Shown here: positions 33,852-42,969 of the stretch, piece after piece
Position numbering within the stretch: position 1 is the first letter of the stretch
Layout of the letters: the number at the start of each line of letters is the position of its first letter
Origin: Paenibacillus roseus
Lineage (GTDB): Bacteria > Bacillota > Bacilli > Paenibacillales > Paenibacillaceae
Reading direction: 5' to 3'
NCBI RefSeq assembly: GCF_016424485.1
Contig: NZ_JAELUP010000103.1
Location: 434,001 to 498,000, forward strand
DNA: 64,000 nt
Position numbers and translations under genes: made by a program
Notes under the pieces: model-generated
What the model was told of the DNA's origin: nothing
The model's database searches: none
What the model saw: only the letters and a program-made list of their open reading frames with translations

Positions 33852-35753
33852 ATGAAACTAAGTTTGCGGCAAGCATTACAGACAACCTGGTTGACCGGTG
33901 ACGGTGCGATGGGGACATTTCTCCATCAGCAGGGCTTCCCTGTCAATGTATCTTATGAGGAATTTAACGTGCTCCGTCCGGAGCTGGTAGAGGGTGTTCA
34001 CAGGCTTTATTATGAAGCTGGCGCCCGTATCATAGAGACGAATACGTTCACGGCGAACTACGAGAACATGTATAAATACGGTCTGGAGAGCGAAGTAGAG
34101 GCGATTAACCGCGCAGGCGTGCGAATTGCCCGCTCGTCGGTGGGCAGTGACGCTTATGTGGTTGGCGCGGTCGGTTCAATCCGGGCAGGCAAGAAGCGCA
34201 ATATCAACATGTCCAAGGTCAAGAAGGCTTTTGATCAGCAGCTTGGCATTCTGATTGATGAAGGCGTAGACGGCATCCTGCTGGAAACCTTCTATGATTT
34301 GGAGGAAATGCTGCTCGCGCTGCGGCTTGTGCGGAAAGCGTCCGAAATTCCGGTCATCTGCCAGTTCGCTGTTGAGGATGTGGGCCGGACGCAGGACGGG
34401 TATAGCCTGAATGAGGCTTTTGGCCTGCTCGCAGCGGAAGGGGCGGACGTTGTTGGATTGAACTGCCGCAGCGGTCCGGCGGGGATTTTACGGGCTTTGA
34501 ATACGATGAGCGAGCCGGTGGAACTGCCGCTCTCCGTGTTCCCTAACGCGGGTTTTCCCGACTATGTGGATGGAAAATATACGTATGCGGCAACACCGGA
34601 ATATTTTGCTGACGCTGCAATCCGTTTCGCCGATCGGGGCGCGCGGATTATCGGCGGCTGCTGCGGGACAACGCCGGAGCATATTGCGGCGATTGCATCG
34701 GCCCTTGCCAATTATCAGCCGTCGCTATTTGAACCGGGCGCTGTGCTTCCCGAGAATCTGGAGCCTGCGTCTGCGCCAGTTGGCAGCAATGCTGGCTCCG
34801 TTGTCGTGGCTGAGGTGAACAAGCAAGCTCCGGCAGAGAAGGAGCCGAGTCTTGTAGACATCGTGAAGGAACGGCACACGGTCATTGTCGAACTGGACCC
34901 GCCGCGTGACCTGGATATTCGCAAATTTATGGTCGGCTGCGCTGCCCTGCAGACAGTGAAGGCAGACGCTGTGACGCTGGCGGACAACTCGCTGGCGGTT
35001 ACGCGCATGAGCAATCTGGCTTTGGCTGCGGTGATCAAGGAACAGGTTGGTCTGCGTCCGTTGGTTCATATCGCCTGCCGGGACCGCAATCTGATCGGCA
35101 CCCAGTCGCATATGATGGGACTCGATGCGCTCGACATCGATCATGTGCTGGCTGTAACAGGCGACCCGGCGCGGTTCGGAGATTTGCCGGATTCCAGCTC
35201 GGTCTACGATCTGACATCCTTTGAGATGATCCGCATGATCAAGCAGTTGAATGAAGGGACGGCTTTCTCCGGAAAACCGCTTAAGCAAAAAGCGAATTTC
35301 GTCGTCGGCGCGGCATTTAACCCAAATGTGAAACATCTGGACAAAGCAATTCAACGCCTGGAGCGCAAGATTGATTCCGGAGCGGACTATATTATGACCC
35401 AGCCTGTTTATGACCCGGATTTGATCAAGCGGATGGCTGAAGGAACCAAGCATTTATCCGTCCCCGTGTTCGTCGGCATCATGCCGCTGGCTAGCGGTCG
35501 CAATGCGGAGTATTTGCACAATGAGGTGCCGGGGATTCAACTCTCGGATGAGGTTCGCCGGAGAATGGCGGGGCTTGAAGGGGAAGAAGGGCGCGCAGAG
35601 GGTGTGCGGATTGCCCGGGAGCTGCTCGATACAGCAATGGAGCATTTCAATGGCATCTATTTGATTACACCGTTTATGTTCTACGAGATGTCGGTCAGCC
35701 TGACCGATTATGTCTGGAAGAAGACAGGGCGCTCGCAGCCTCTTGTTCATTAA
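33852..35753 (+). CDS. yitJ: Bifunctional homocysteine S-methyltransferase / methylenetetrahydrofolate reductase (YitJ type)
   Basis: 633 residues. The N-terminal half (about 1-300) is a Zn-dependent methyltransferase: TGDGAMGTFLHQQG, GLNCRSGPAG and GGCCGTTPEHIAA supply the three Cys ligands. After a linker (about 300-340) comes a FAD-dependent methylene-THF reductase with VIVELDPPRDLDI, HIACRDRN, ALDIDHVLAVTGDPAR and YIMTQPVYD. It makes methyl-THF and passes the methyl group to homocysteine for methionine. GGAGGTGG at 33837-33844 fixes ATG 33852. In B. subtilis yitJ is under a SAM riboswitch; here none is visible. Confidence 0.93.
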   Translation: MKLSLRQALQTTWLTGDGAMGTFLHQQGFPVNVSYEEFNVLRPELVEGVHRLYYEAGARIIETNTFTANYENMYKYGLESEVEAINRAGVRIARSSVGSDAYVVGAVGSIRAGKKRNINMSKVKKAFDQQLGILIDEGVDGILLETFYDLEEMLLALRLVRKASEIPVICQFAVEDVGRTQDGYSLNEAFGLLAAEGADVVGLNCRSGPAGILRALNTMSEPVELPLSVFPNAGFPDYVDGKYTYAATPEYFADAAIRFADRGARIIGGCCGTTPEHIAAIASALANYQPSLFEPGAVLPENLEPASAPVGSNAGSVVVAEVNKQAPAEKEPSLVDIVKERHTVIVELDPPRDLDIRKFMVGCAALQTVKADAVTLADNSLAVTRMSNLALAAVIKEQVGLRPLVHIACRDRNLIGTQSHMMGLDALDIDHVLAVTGDPARFGDLPDSSSVYDLTSFEMIRMIKQLNEGTAFSGKPLKQKANFVVGAAFNPNVKHLDKAIQRLERKIDSGADYIMTQPVYDPDLIKRMAEGTKHLSVPVFVGIMPLASGRNAEYLHNEVPGIQLSDEVRRRMAGLEGEEGRAEGVRIARELLDTAMEHFNGIYLITPFMFYEMSVSLTDYVWKKTGRSQPLVH

Positions 35754-35787
35754 ATTAGACCGATTTTCAAGGCGAAGGCTTTTTCTC

Positions 35788-35816
35788 TTGTTCCTGTTTG
35801 CAAAATGAATTAGAAT
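35788..35816 (+). promoter_or_regulatory. Possible sigmaA promoter for remA and downstream genes
   Basis: TTGTTC, a 17-base spacer and TAGAAT start a 240-base leader (to 36059) that holds no gene and no riboswitch I recognise. Confidence 0.5.
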
Positions 35817-36059
35817 AGGAACATGGATGTGTTTGCCATCCCCCCGCTGACGACAGCAGCAGTTGTCTTGGTTTGTGCAGGACAGGCTTGTGATCATGGA
35901 TGCGGCAGGGGCAGGCGAATAACGGAACGTATGCACCAGGCGTTTTTCGTCAAGAATAGTGCAATCCGCTAGCAATTACCCGGCCAATTATTGGCATCGA
36001 TTATTCATTTTTTTCTTTCAGGGGAATTGCTACAAGGAAGACCGGAGGGGAAGCCTGCA

Positions 36060-36320
36060 ATGGCGATTAAATTAATTAATATCGGATTTGGTAATATTGT
36101 ATCTGCGAATCGCATTATTTCAATCGTCAGTCCTGAATCGGCACCGATCAAACGGATTATTCAGGAGGCCCGCGACCGTCACATGCTGATTGATGCGACT
36201 TACGGACGACGCACAAGAGCTGTTATTATTACGGACAGCGACCATGTTATCCTTTCGGCTGTTCAACCCGAGACGGTGGCGCATCGCCTATCGACGAAGG
36301 ATGACGACAACGACGAATAG
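36060..36320 (+). CDS. remA: Extracellular matrix regulator RemA
   Basis: 86 residues: MAIKLINIGFGNIVSANRII, then IVSPESAPIKRIIQEARDRH and LIDATYGRRTRAVIITDSDH, the RemA (YlzA) pattern over the full length. RemA is a DNA-binding activator of biofilm matrix and osmoprotection genes in B. subtilis. GGAGGGGAA at 36043-36051 supports ATG 36060. It lies 12 bases before gmk, as in Bacillus. Confidence 0.94.
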   Translation: MAIKLINIGFGNIVSANRIISIVSPESAPIKRIIQEARDRHMLIDATYGRRTRAVIITDSDHVILSAVQPETVAHRLSTKDDDNDE

Positions 36321-36332
36321 ATGGGGAGTATC

Positions 36333-36950
36333 ATGAGAAAAGGACTTTTATTTGTATTGTCCGGTCCTTCTGGCGTGGGCAAGGGAACCGTCTGCTCCGT
36401 ACTCCGGCAGAAGATGCCGGAGCTGGTGTATTCGGTTTCCGCGACTACGCGCTTGCCTAGACAAGGGGAACTGGACGGAGTCAATTATTTTTTCAAAACT
36501 AAAGAGCAGTTCAAAGACATGATCGCGCGCGATGCGCTGCTGGAATATGCGGAGTACGTCGGCAATTATTACGGCACGCCGCGCGATTTTGTGGAGCGCA
36601 CTCTCGAGAGCGGCAAGGACATCATTCTTGAAATTGAGGTCCAGGGCGCTTTGAAGGTGAAGGAGAAGTTTGCGGAAGGAATTTTTATTTTCCTCTTGCC
36701 GCCTTCTCTCGATGTGCTCAAAGAGCGGATCACAGGGCGCGGCACAGAGACAGAGGATTTGATCCAGAACCGGATGAATGTTGCGGTGGAAGAGATGAAC
36801 CTGCTGCAGCATTACGATTATGCGGTTGTCAATGATGATCTGGATGCAGCCTGCCACCGGATTGAGAGTATCGTTACTGCCGAGCACTGCAAGAGATCGC
36901 GTTATGTGAATGAGATTAACCGGATGCAGACCGCATCGGAAAAAGCGTGA
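36333..36950 (+). CDS. gmk: Guanylate kinase
   Basis: 205 residues with P-loop LSGPSGVGKGTVC, YSVSATTRLPRQGE and DGVNYFF in the GMP-binding part, and the lid segment RGTETEDLIQNRM. It phosphorylates GMP to GDP. GGGGAG supports ATG 36333. It is followed 15 bases later by rpoZ, the standard order. Confidence 0.96.
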   Translation: MRKGLLFVLSGPSGVGKGTVCSVLRQKMPELVYSVSATTRLPRQGELDGVNYFFKTKEQFKDMIARDALLEYAEYVGNYYGTPRDFVERTLESGKDIILEIEVQGALKVKEKFAEGIFIFLLPPSLDVLKERITGRGTETEDLIQNRMNVAVEEMNLLQHYDYAVVNDDLDAACHRIESIVTAEHCKRSRYVNEINRMQTASEKA

Positions 36951-36965
36951 ACGAGGTGAAGTAAT

Positions 36966-37175
36966 ATGTTGTATCCATCGATTGATGAAATGGTGAAGAA
37001 GGTTGACAGCAAATATTCTTTGGTAGTTGCTGCCTCACGGCGTGCCCGCATGCTGCGGGATGGCGAAAAGTCCGAGTTGAAATCTCCGAAATCCCACAAA
37101 TTTGTCGGCGTTGCGCTGGAAGAGATTTATCACGATTATATTCAGGTTGAATCCAACCCGGATATTAAGAACTAG
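36966..37175 (+). CDS. rpoZ: RNA polymerase omega subunit
   Basis: 69 residues: MLYPSIDEMVKKVDSKYSLV, AASRRARMLRDGE, and GVALEEIYHDYI, the omega pattern. It helps assemble RNA polymerase around beta prime. It follows gmk and has AACGAGGTGAAG as ribosome site. Confidence 0.95.
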   Translation: MLYPSIDEMVKKVDSKYSLVVAASRRARMLRDGEKSELKSPKSHKFVGVALEEIYHDYIQVESNPDIKN

Positions 37176-37633
37176 GAGCATAAGCTACTCTGTCTGCGAT
37201 TCTGGCCATAGCTGCTGCATTTCTGCGGCGTTAAGGACAGTCTTTACATGCAGGTCCGGGGTGAAGTCATCCAATGAAAATATATAGGCCTCTTGTTCAA
37301 GCATGGTCTATATATTTTGCCTTGGGGCGTACGTAATGGCGTTCAGCAGGCGGTCCAAGATGCGACAATTGAATGGTTAGGACTACAGTGACAACCCCAG
37401 CGGTTGTTATTTTTTTAAAATATAAGCATTTATACACAGCAAGAGTTCATAACTGCATCAGTGCAGTTTTTTGCCTTTCAGGGCGCGTTTTTTGAAAGAG
37501 ATTGCGTATCAAGAGCTTATGGGATGCCTGAAAAAAAGGCCATTCTATCGATAGTCTCTACGGACGCAACATGGCTAACGCTTAGGCCGGAGCTATGAAG
37601 GCCGGTCTTTCGAGAGAAGGAGGAGTGGCTTCG
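37176..37633 (+). other. 458-base gap between rpoZ and coaBC with two hairpins
   Basis: No gene is visible. At 37277-37318 AAAATATATAGGCC pairs with GGTCTATATATTTT (one G-U), a 14-bp stem of mostly A/T with a 14-base loop. At 37451-37472 AACTGCA-TCAG-TGCAGTT is followed by TTTT, a plausible weak terminator. The rest shows no recognised promoter or riboswitch, although coaBC must be transcribed from here or by read-through. Confidence 0.55.
37451..37472 (+). terminator. Small hairpin terminator downstream of rpoZ
   Basis: A 7-bp stem AACTGCA / TGCAGTT with loop TCAG, with six T in all including the stem end. It is too weak to be sure. Confidence 0.5.
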
Positions 37634-38854
37634 ATGATGCTGAAGGGAAAAACCATTGTGCTGGGCATTACAGGGGGGATTGCCGCTTACAAGGCCGCCG
37701 CGCTGTGCAGCAAGCTCGTGAAGCTCGGTGCGGATGTGCGGGTCATTATGACGGAATCGGCGGTGAAATTCATTACGCCGCTGACTCTGCAAGTACTCTC
37801 CCGCCATTCTGTTTATACCGATACATTTGATGAGCAGGACCCGTCTGTCGTCTCGCATATTGACCTGGCGGATAGTGCGGATCTCATTATTGTTGCGCCG
37901 GCCACAGCCAATGTGATTGCCAAGATGGCGCACGGGTTGGCGGATGATATGCTGAGCACCACGCTGCTCGCGGCAACGGCGCCTGTGCTTGTCGCCCCGG
38001 CGATGAATGTCCATATGTACGAGCATCCGGCTGTTATCCATAATATGAAGCTGCTGGCGTCTCGGGGCGTTCGTTTCGTCGAGCCCGGCGTCGGGCTGCT
38101 GGCTTGCGGCTACGTAGGGAAGGGCCGGCTGGCGGAGCCGGAGGAGATTGCAGAGGCCGTCGTGCAATTTTTTCAGCGGTCTGAGGCGCTCAAGGGAAAA
38201 AAGGTGCTGGTGACCGCCGGCGGAACGATGGAGAGAATCGATCCGGTTCGCTACTTGACCAATGATTCCTCGGGGAAAATGGGCTTTGCAATCGCAGCCG
38301 CAGCCAGGGAGCTGGGAGCCAAGGTGACAATCGTGGCCGCCAGAACCTTTGCACAGCCGCCGGCGGATGTAGAACTGGTGCAGGTAGAATCAGCCGAGCA
38401 AATGCTGGATGAGGTGCTGAGCCGGTTTACTGAGACAGATATTGTGGTCAAGGCGGCTGCAGTTGCCGATTACCGACCTGCTGCCGCATTTGGCGAAAAG
38501 CTGAAAAAGACTGGCGGTACGCTTGTCCTTGAGTTGGAGAAGACGCCGGACATACTGGAGACGCTGGGACGACGCAAGACGGGCCAATTTCTGATCGGCT
38601 TCGCCGCGGAGACGTCGAATCTGGAGCATTACGCCATGGACAAGCTGCGGCGCAAAAACTGTGATCTGATCGTCGGCAATAATGTTTCGCAGGAAGGCGC
38701 GGGCTTTCACGGGGATACGAATATTGTGCAAATCTTCGATGCGGAGGGTGAAGTTGCTTCCTGGCCGATATTGTCCAAGCGCGAGGTTGCCGAACAGCTG
38801 ATGATGCTTGCTGCGGAGCGGCTGCCTGGAGCCAAGGGAGCTGCCGGACAATGA
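37634..38854 (+). CDS. coaBC: Phosphopantothenoylcysteine decarboxylase / phosphopantothenate-cysteine ligase
   Basis: 406 residues. The CoaC half (about 1-185) has GKTIVLGITGGIAAYKAAAL, the active-site VSHIDLA, and the PAMNVHMYEHPAV substrate motif. The CoaB half has VLVTAGGTMERIDPVRYLTN and KAAAVADYRP. It makes 4'-phosphopantetheine for coenzyme A. AAGGAGGAG at 37617-37625 favours ATG 37634; ATG 37637 is also in frame. It overlaps priA by four bases. Confidence 0.95.
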   Translation: MMLKGKTIVLGITGGIAAYKAAALCSKLVKLGADVRVIMTESAVKFITPLTLQVLSRHSVYTDTFDEQDPSVVSHIDLADSADLIIVAPATANVIAKMAHGLADDMLSTTLLAATAPVLVAPAMNVHMYEHPAVIHNMKLLASRGVRFVEPGVGLLACGYVGKGRLAEPEEIAEAVVQFFQRSEALKGKKVLVTAGGTMERIDPVRYLTNDSSGKMGFAIAAAARELGAKVTIVAARTFAQPPADVELVQVESAEQMLDEVLSRFTETDIVVKAAAVADYRPAAAFGEKLKKTGGTLVLELEKTPDILETLGRRKTGQFLIGFAAETSNLEHYAMDKLRRKNCDLIVGNNVSQEGAGFHGDTNIVQIFDAEGEVASWPILSKREVAEQLMMLAAERLPGAKGAAGQ

Positions 38855-41361
38855 TTGCGCGTGTCATCGTCGATGTGCCGAGCAGGCAGACCGATCGTCC
38901 CTTCGATTATGAGATCCCCGCGTCGCTCGAAAGCTGGATCGGGATTGGCAGTCGCGTCGGCGTACCCTTCGGCGGTCGGACGCTGCAGGGCTTTGTAGTC
39001 GCGCTTACGGATGAATCCGAAGTATCCGGCGGCCGTCTGAAGCCTATTGCCGAACTGCTGGACCCTGTGCCCCCGTTATCCCCGGATTTGATTGAGCTGG
39101 CGCAATGGATCAGCGATAAATATTGCTGCACCTGGATTTCCGCTCTGCAGGCGATGATTCCTTCCGCGCTGAAAGGCAAGACTGAGCGCTACATCGCTCT
39201 TGGTTATCAGTCCGGAAACGTTCCGGCGGGCAGTGATGCTGGCGAGGAAAGTTCTATGTTGCCTGATGAGCTGCGCGAATTTATTGCCCGTCAAGGAAAG
39301 GTCAAGCTTGACTCACTCCAGTCGCGCTTCCCGCAATGGACGCTGCTGCTTGCTGCGGCGCTGCGTAGCGGGGAATTGACGGAGATAGTAGCCGTCAAGG
39401 ACCGTCTTGCGGTGAAGAAGGTGCTGACTGTATTTCCTGTGCTTGAGGAAGAGTCGCTTAAGGAAGAACTCGCCAAGCTGCCGGCACGCGCCGCCAAGCA
39501 GCGGGAGCTGCTTGTGACGGTAGCGGGTGTTGCAGAAGGGATTGCGCTCCAGCAACTGCTGGCGCAGGCCGGCGGCTCGGCTCAGAGCGTGCGTGCGCTG
39601 GCGGATAAGGGCCTGCTTGATCTGCGCGAGGTGCAGCAGGATCGTGACCCGTATGCTGGTCGTGATTTTGGCGTATCGGAGCCGCTTCCGTTGACGCCGG
39701 GGCAGGCGGATGTATATGAGACGATAACAAAGACAGTTGCAGCGCGCGAGTCCAAAGTCTTTCTCTTGCAAGGGGTGACCGGAAGCGGTAAGACGGAAGT
39801 CTACTTGCAGTCAATAGCCCGTTGTATTGAGCAGGGCCGTCAGGCGATCGTGCTGGTGCCGGAAATCTCGCTGACGCCGCAAATGGTGGAGCGGTTCAAA
39901 TCCCGCTTCGGCAACGCGGTAGCGGTGCTTCACAGCAGGCTGTCCGGCGGGGAGCGCTATGATGAGTGGCGCAAGATCAAGGAGCGCCGGGTCAAGGTCG
40001 CAATCGGCGCTCGCTCGGCGATTTTTGCGCCATTCGAGCATATCGGGCTGATCATTATAGACGAAGAGCATGAGTCCTCCTACAAGCAGGAGGAAACGCC
40101 TAAATATCATGCGCGCGAGGTTGCGGTCAAGCGGGCCCGTCAGCATGGCGCGGTGGTTGTGCTTGGCTCGGCGACGCCTTCGCTGGAGAGCTTCATGGCA
40201 GCCCGGCGGGCCTCGCTCCAGCTCGGCGGCGGCGCACTGTTGCCGCTGCCTGAGCGGGCGCTCGGACGACCGTTGCCTCCTGTCGAGGTAATCGATATGC
40301 GAGAAGAGCTGAAAGACGGCAATCGCTCCATGTTCAGCCGCCGTCTGCACGCCGGGCTCTTGCAGTGTCTGGAGCGGGGGGAGCAGGCGGTACTGCTGCT
40401 CAACCGCCGCGGATATTCGACTTTCGTCATGTGCCGCTCCTGCGGATATACGGCCGGGTGTCCGCACTGTGATATTTCGCTGACCTATCATCAGCGAACC
40501 CGGATGCTGAGATGCCATTATTGCGGACATGCGGAGCGTTCACCGGAAGCATGTCCGGACTGCGGAAGCGAGCATATTCGTTTCTTCGGAACGGGCACGC
40601 AGCGGGTCGAGGAGGAACTCGTCAAGCTGTTTCCCGGCATTCGGGTCATCCGAATGGACGTGGACACGACGACCGAGAAGGGTTCGCATGAGAAATGGCT
40701 GACCGAATTCGGCCAGCATAAGGCCGATGTGCTGCTTGGTACGCAAATGGTCGCCAAGGGACTGGATTTTCCCCTTGTGACGCTGGTCGGGGTCATCGCT
40801 GCGGATTCGAGTCTCAATCTCCCGGATTTCCGCGCGGCGGAAAAGACCTTCCAATTGCTTACCCAAGTAGCGGGCCGAGCCGGACGCCATCATCTCCCCG
40901 GTCAGGTTGTGATTCAATCGTATACGCCGGAGCACTACTCGATTCAGACGGCGAAGCATCATGATTATGATGCGTTTTTGGAGGCGGAGCTGAAGCATCG
41001 GCGTCTGCTGTCCTATCCGCCGTTTTGTCGGCTCGTGCTGGTGACGATGTCCCATGAGCAGCTGCCGCTGCTCGTCCAGCAGGGAGAGCAATTTGCCGAG
41101 GCGCTGCGCGAACTGGCGGCAAGGCAGGGCGTGCTGGGCGACCTTGGCGGCAGGCAAGAGCGGGTCATGGGCATTCTCGGACCTGTCGCCTCGCCCATCC
41201 CAAGGCTGAAGGATCGCTACCGTTTTCAATGTATGATAAAATATCGGGGGAGCGTCGATGCTGTCGGACTGATCCGGCAGGCGCTGGCTCCGCTGCAGGA
41301 GGGTTCGCAGCAGGGCAAGGTGCAGTTCAGCGTCGATGTTGATCCGCAGGTTATTATGTAA
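38851..41361 (+). CDS. priA: Primosomal protein N' (replication restart helicase PriA)
   Basis: 836 residues. An N-terminal 3'-end-binding domain (DRPFDYEIP, GSRVGVPFGGR) is followed by Walker A GVTGSGKTEVY (about 307), DEEH (about 403), GSATPSLES, and the zinc region CRSCGYTAGCPHC ... CHYCG ... CPDCG (about 527-570) with four CxxC pairs. It reloads the replisome at stalled forks. The ATG overlaps the coaBC stop as ATGA. Confidence 0.96.
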   Translation: MIARVIVDVPSRQTDRPFDYEIPASLESWIGIGSRVGVPFGGRTLQGFVVALTDESEVSGGRLKPIAELLDPVPPLSPDLIELAQWISDKYCCTWISALQAMIPSALKGKTERYIALGYQSGNVPAGSDAGEESSMLPDELREFIARQGKVKLDSLQSRFPQWTLLLAAALRSGELTEIVAVKDRLAVKKVLTVFPVLEEESLKEELAKLPARAAKQRELLVTVAGVAEGIALQQLLAQAGGSAQSVRALADKGLLDLREVQQDRDPYAGRDFGVSEPLPLTPGQADVYETITKTVAARESKVFLLQGVTGSGKTEVYLQSIARCIEQGRQAIVLVPEISLTPQMVERFKSRFGNAVAVLHSRLSGGERYDEWRKIKERRVKVAIGARSAIFAPFEHIGLIIIDEEHESSYKQEETPKYHAREVAVKRARQHGAVVVLGSATPSLESFMAARRASLQLGGGALLPLPERALGRPLPPVEVIDMREELKDGNRSMFSRRLHAGLLQCLERGEQAVLLLNRRGYSTFVMCRSCGYTAGCPHCDISLTYHQRTRMLRCHYCGHAERSPEACPDCGSEHIRFFGTGTQRVEEELVKLFPGIRVIRMDVDTTTEKGSHEKWLTEFGQHKADVLLGTQMVAKGLDFPLVTLVGVIAADSSLNLPDFRAAEKTFQLLTQVAGRAGRHHLPGQVVIQSYTPEHYSIQTAKHHDYDAFLEAELKHRRLLSYPPFCRLVLVTMSHEQLPLLVQQGEQFAEALRELAARQGVLGDLGGRQERVMGILGPVASPIPRLKDRYRFQCMIKYRGSVDAVGLIRQALAPLQEGSQQGKVQFSVDVDPQVIM

Positions 41362-41520
41362 GTTGCAGTTATAAATTTTCACTTTGATAGCCGGTCTAGA
41401 GTGATACAACGCGCTGGCTTATCATAACTATCAACCATAAAAGGCTCAGCATCAAAGCAGGGCTTGACATGAGCCGGTATTGAGCCGCATTAAAAATTAA
41501 GATAAAGGCAGGGAATAGCC

Positions 41521-42006
41521 GTGTCTATTCGTATTATTGTGAAAGATCCAGATCCGGTACTGCGGGAGCGTGCCAAAGAAGTCACGAAATTCAATTCCAA
41601 TCTGCACAAGTTGCTCCGCGATATGGCAGAGACGATGTATGATGCGGAGGGCGTGGGCCTGGCTGCGCCGCAAATCGGTATTTTGAAGCGTGTCATTGTT
41701 GTAGATGTCGGGGATGAGCGCGGCCTGATCGAGATGGTCAATCCGGAGCTTATCGAGAAAAACGGTGAGCAGCTTGGGCCGGAGGGCTGTCTGAGCATCC
41801 CGAATATTAATGGCGATGTGCTGCGGTACAAGGATATCAAGGTGAAGGGACAGGACCGCGACGGCAATGCAATTATCGTCGAGGCCTCCGATTATCTGGC
41901 CCGTGCTTTCCAGCATGAGATCGATCATCTGAACGGCGTTCTGTTCACGGATTTGGCGGAGAATGTCTATGACATTACAGCAAGGCCCCGCTCGAACGGA
42001 GGGTAA
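41521..42006 (+). CDS. def: Peptide deformylase
   Basis: 161 residues with the three metal-site motifs: GVGLAAPQIG, EGCLSIP and HEIDHLNGVLF. It removes formyl groups from nascent proteins. The start codon is GTG 41521 after GGCAGGGAA. It is followed 6 bases later by fmt, so the formylation enzyme and the deformylase are paired as usual. Confidence 0.96.
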   Translation: MSIRIIVKDPDPVLRERAKEVTKFNSNLHKLLRDMAETMYDAEGVGLAAPQIGILKRVIVVDVGDERGLIEMVNPELIEKNGEQLGPEGCLSIPNINGDVLRYKDIKVKGQDRDGNAIIVEASDYLARAFQHEIDHLNGVLFTDLAENVYDITARPRSNGG

Positions 42007-42012
42007 CCGATT

Positions 42013-42969
42013 ATGCGCATTGTATTTATGGGGACGCCTGAATTTGCCGTCCCTTCTTTGAATTTGCTGCTCGACAGCGGCTATGATGTGGTGGCTGTGG
42101 TGACACAGCCCGACCGTCCGAAGGGCCGGAAGAAGACGTTGACGCCGCCGCCTGTCAAAGAGGCCGCGCTGCAGCGCGGCCTGCCAGTGCTGCAGCCGGA
42201 GAGAATGCGCCGCCCCGAGGCGGTAGCCGAGGTCGCGGCGTACAAGCCCGATCTTATTGTAACCGCCGCTTACGGGCAAATCCTCCCGGTCGGCGTACTG
42301 GAGCTGCCTCGTCTGGGCTGTATCAATGTTCACGGCTCACTGCTGCCCAAATATCGCGGCGGCGCCCCGATTCAGCGGGCGGTTATCAATGGCGAGACGG
42401 TGACAGGCGTGACGATCATGTATATGGCTGAAGGATTGGACACCGGGGATATGATCAGCCGTGTGGAGGTTCCGATCGGGCCGGAGGATACATCGGGCGC
42501 CTTGTTCGCCAAGCTGAGCGCAGCCGGCGCGGAGTTGCTCGGTCGTACGATCCCTTCCATTATCGACGGAACGGCTGAAGCTGTTCCCCAGAACGAGGCG
42601 GAGGCGACCTATGCGCCGAACCTGACACGGGAGGATGAGCGGATCGACTGGAACCGCAGCGCTGTTCAAATTGACAACCAGGTCCGGGGGCTTTCACCCA
42701 TGGCCGGAGCTTTCACCTTCTTCCAGGGAGAGGTGTTCAAGGTCAGGGAGTGCCGGGTAATTGCAGGTCCGGAGGCGAATGCCGGCCTTGGGCGGAAGAC
42801 GCCGGGGACACTGGCAGCTTCGGACGGGAAATTAGTTGTTCAGACAGGGGACGGCTTGCTGGAGCTGACGACGATTCAGCCGGCAGGCAAGAAGGCGATG
42901 CCTGCATCAGATTGGCTGAAAGGAGCACGAATTCCTGAGGATGCCGTGCTTGGCGGTGAGGAGCAATGA
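42013..42969 (+). CDS. fmt: Methionyl-tRNA formyltransferase
   Basis: 318 residues. MRIVFMGTPEFAVPSL opens the protein; NVHGSLLPKYRGGAPIQ and GVTIMYMAEGLDTGD carry the catalytic Asn-His-Asp and formyl-THF site. A C-terminal OB-like domain follows (about 205-318). It formylates initiator Met-tRNA. GGAGGGTAA at the def end provides the ribosome site. It overlaps rsmB by four bases. Confidence 0.96.
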   Translation: MRIVFMGTPEFAVPSLNLLLDSGYDVVAVVTQPDRPKGRKKTLTPPPVKEAALQRGLPVLQPERMRRPEAVAEVAAYKPDLIVTAAYGQILPVGVLELPRLGCINVHGSLLPKYRGGAPIQRAVINGETVTGVTIMYMAEGLDTGDMISRVEVPIGPEDTSGALFAKLSAAGAELLGRTIPSIIDGTAEAVPQNEAEATYAPNLTREDERIDWNRSAVQIDNQVRGLSPMAGAFTFFQGEVFKVRECRVIAGPEANAGLGRKTPGTLAASDGKLVVQTGDGLLELTTIQPAGKKAMPASDWLKGARIPEDAVLGGEEQ

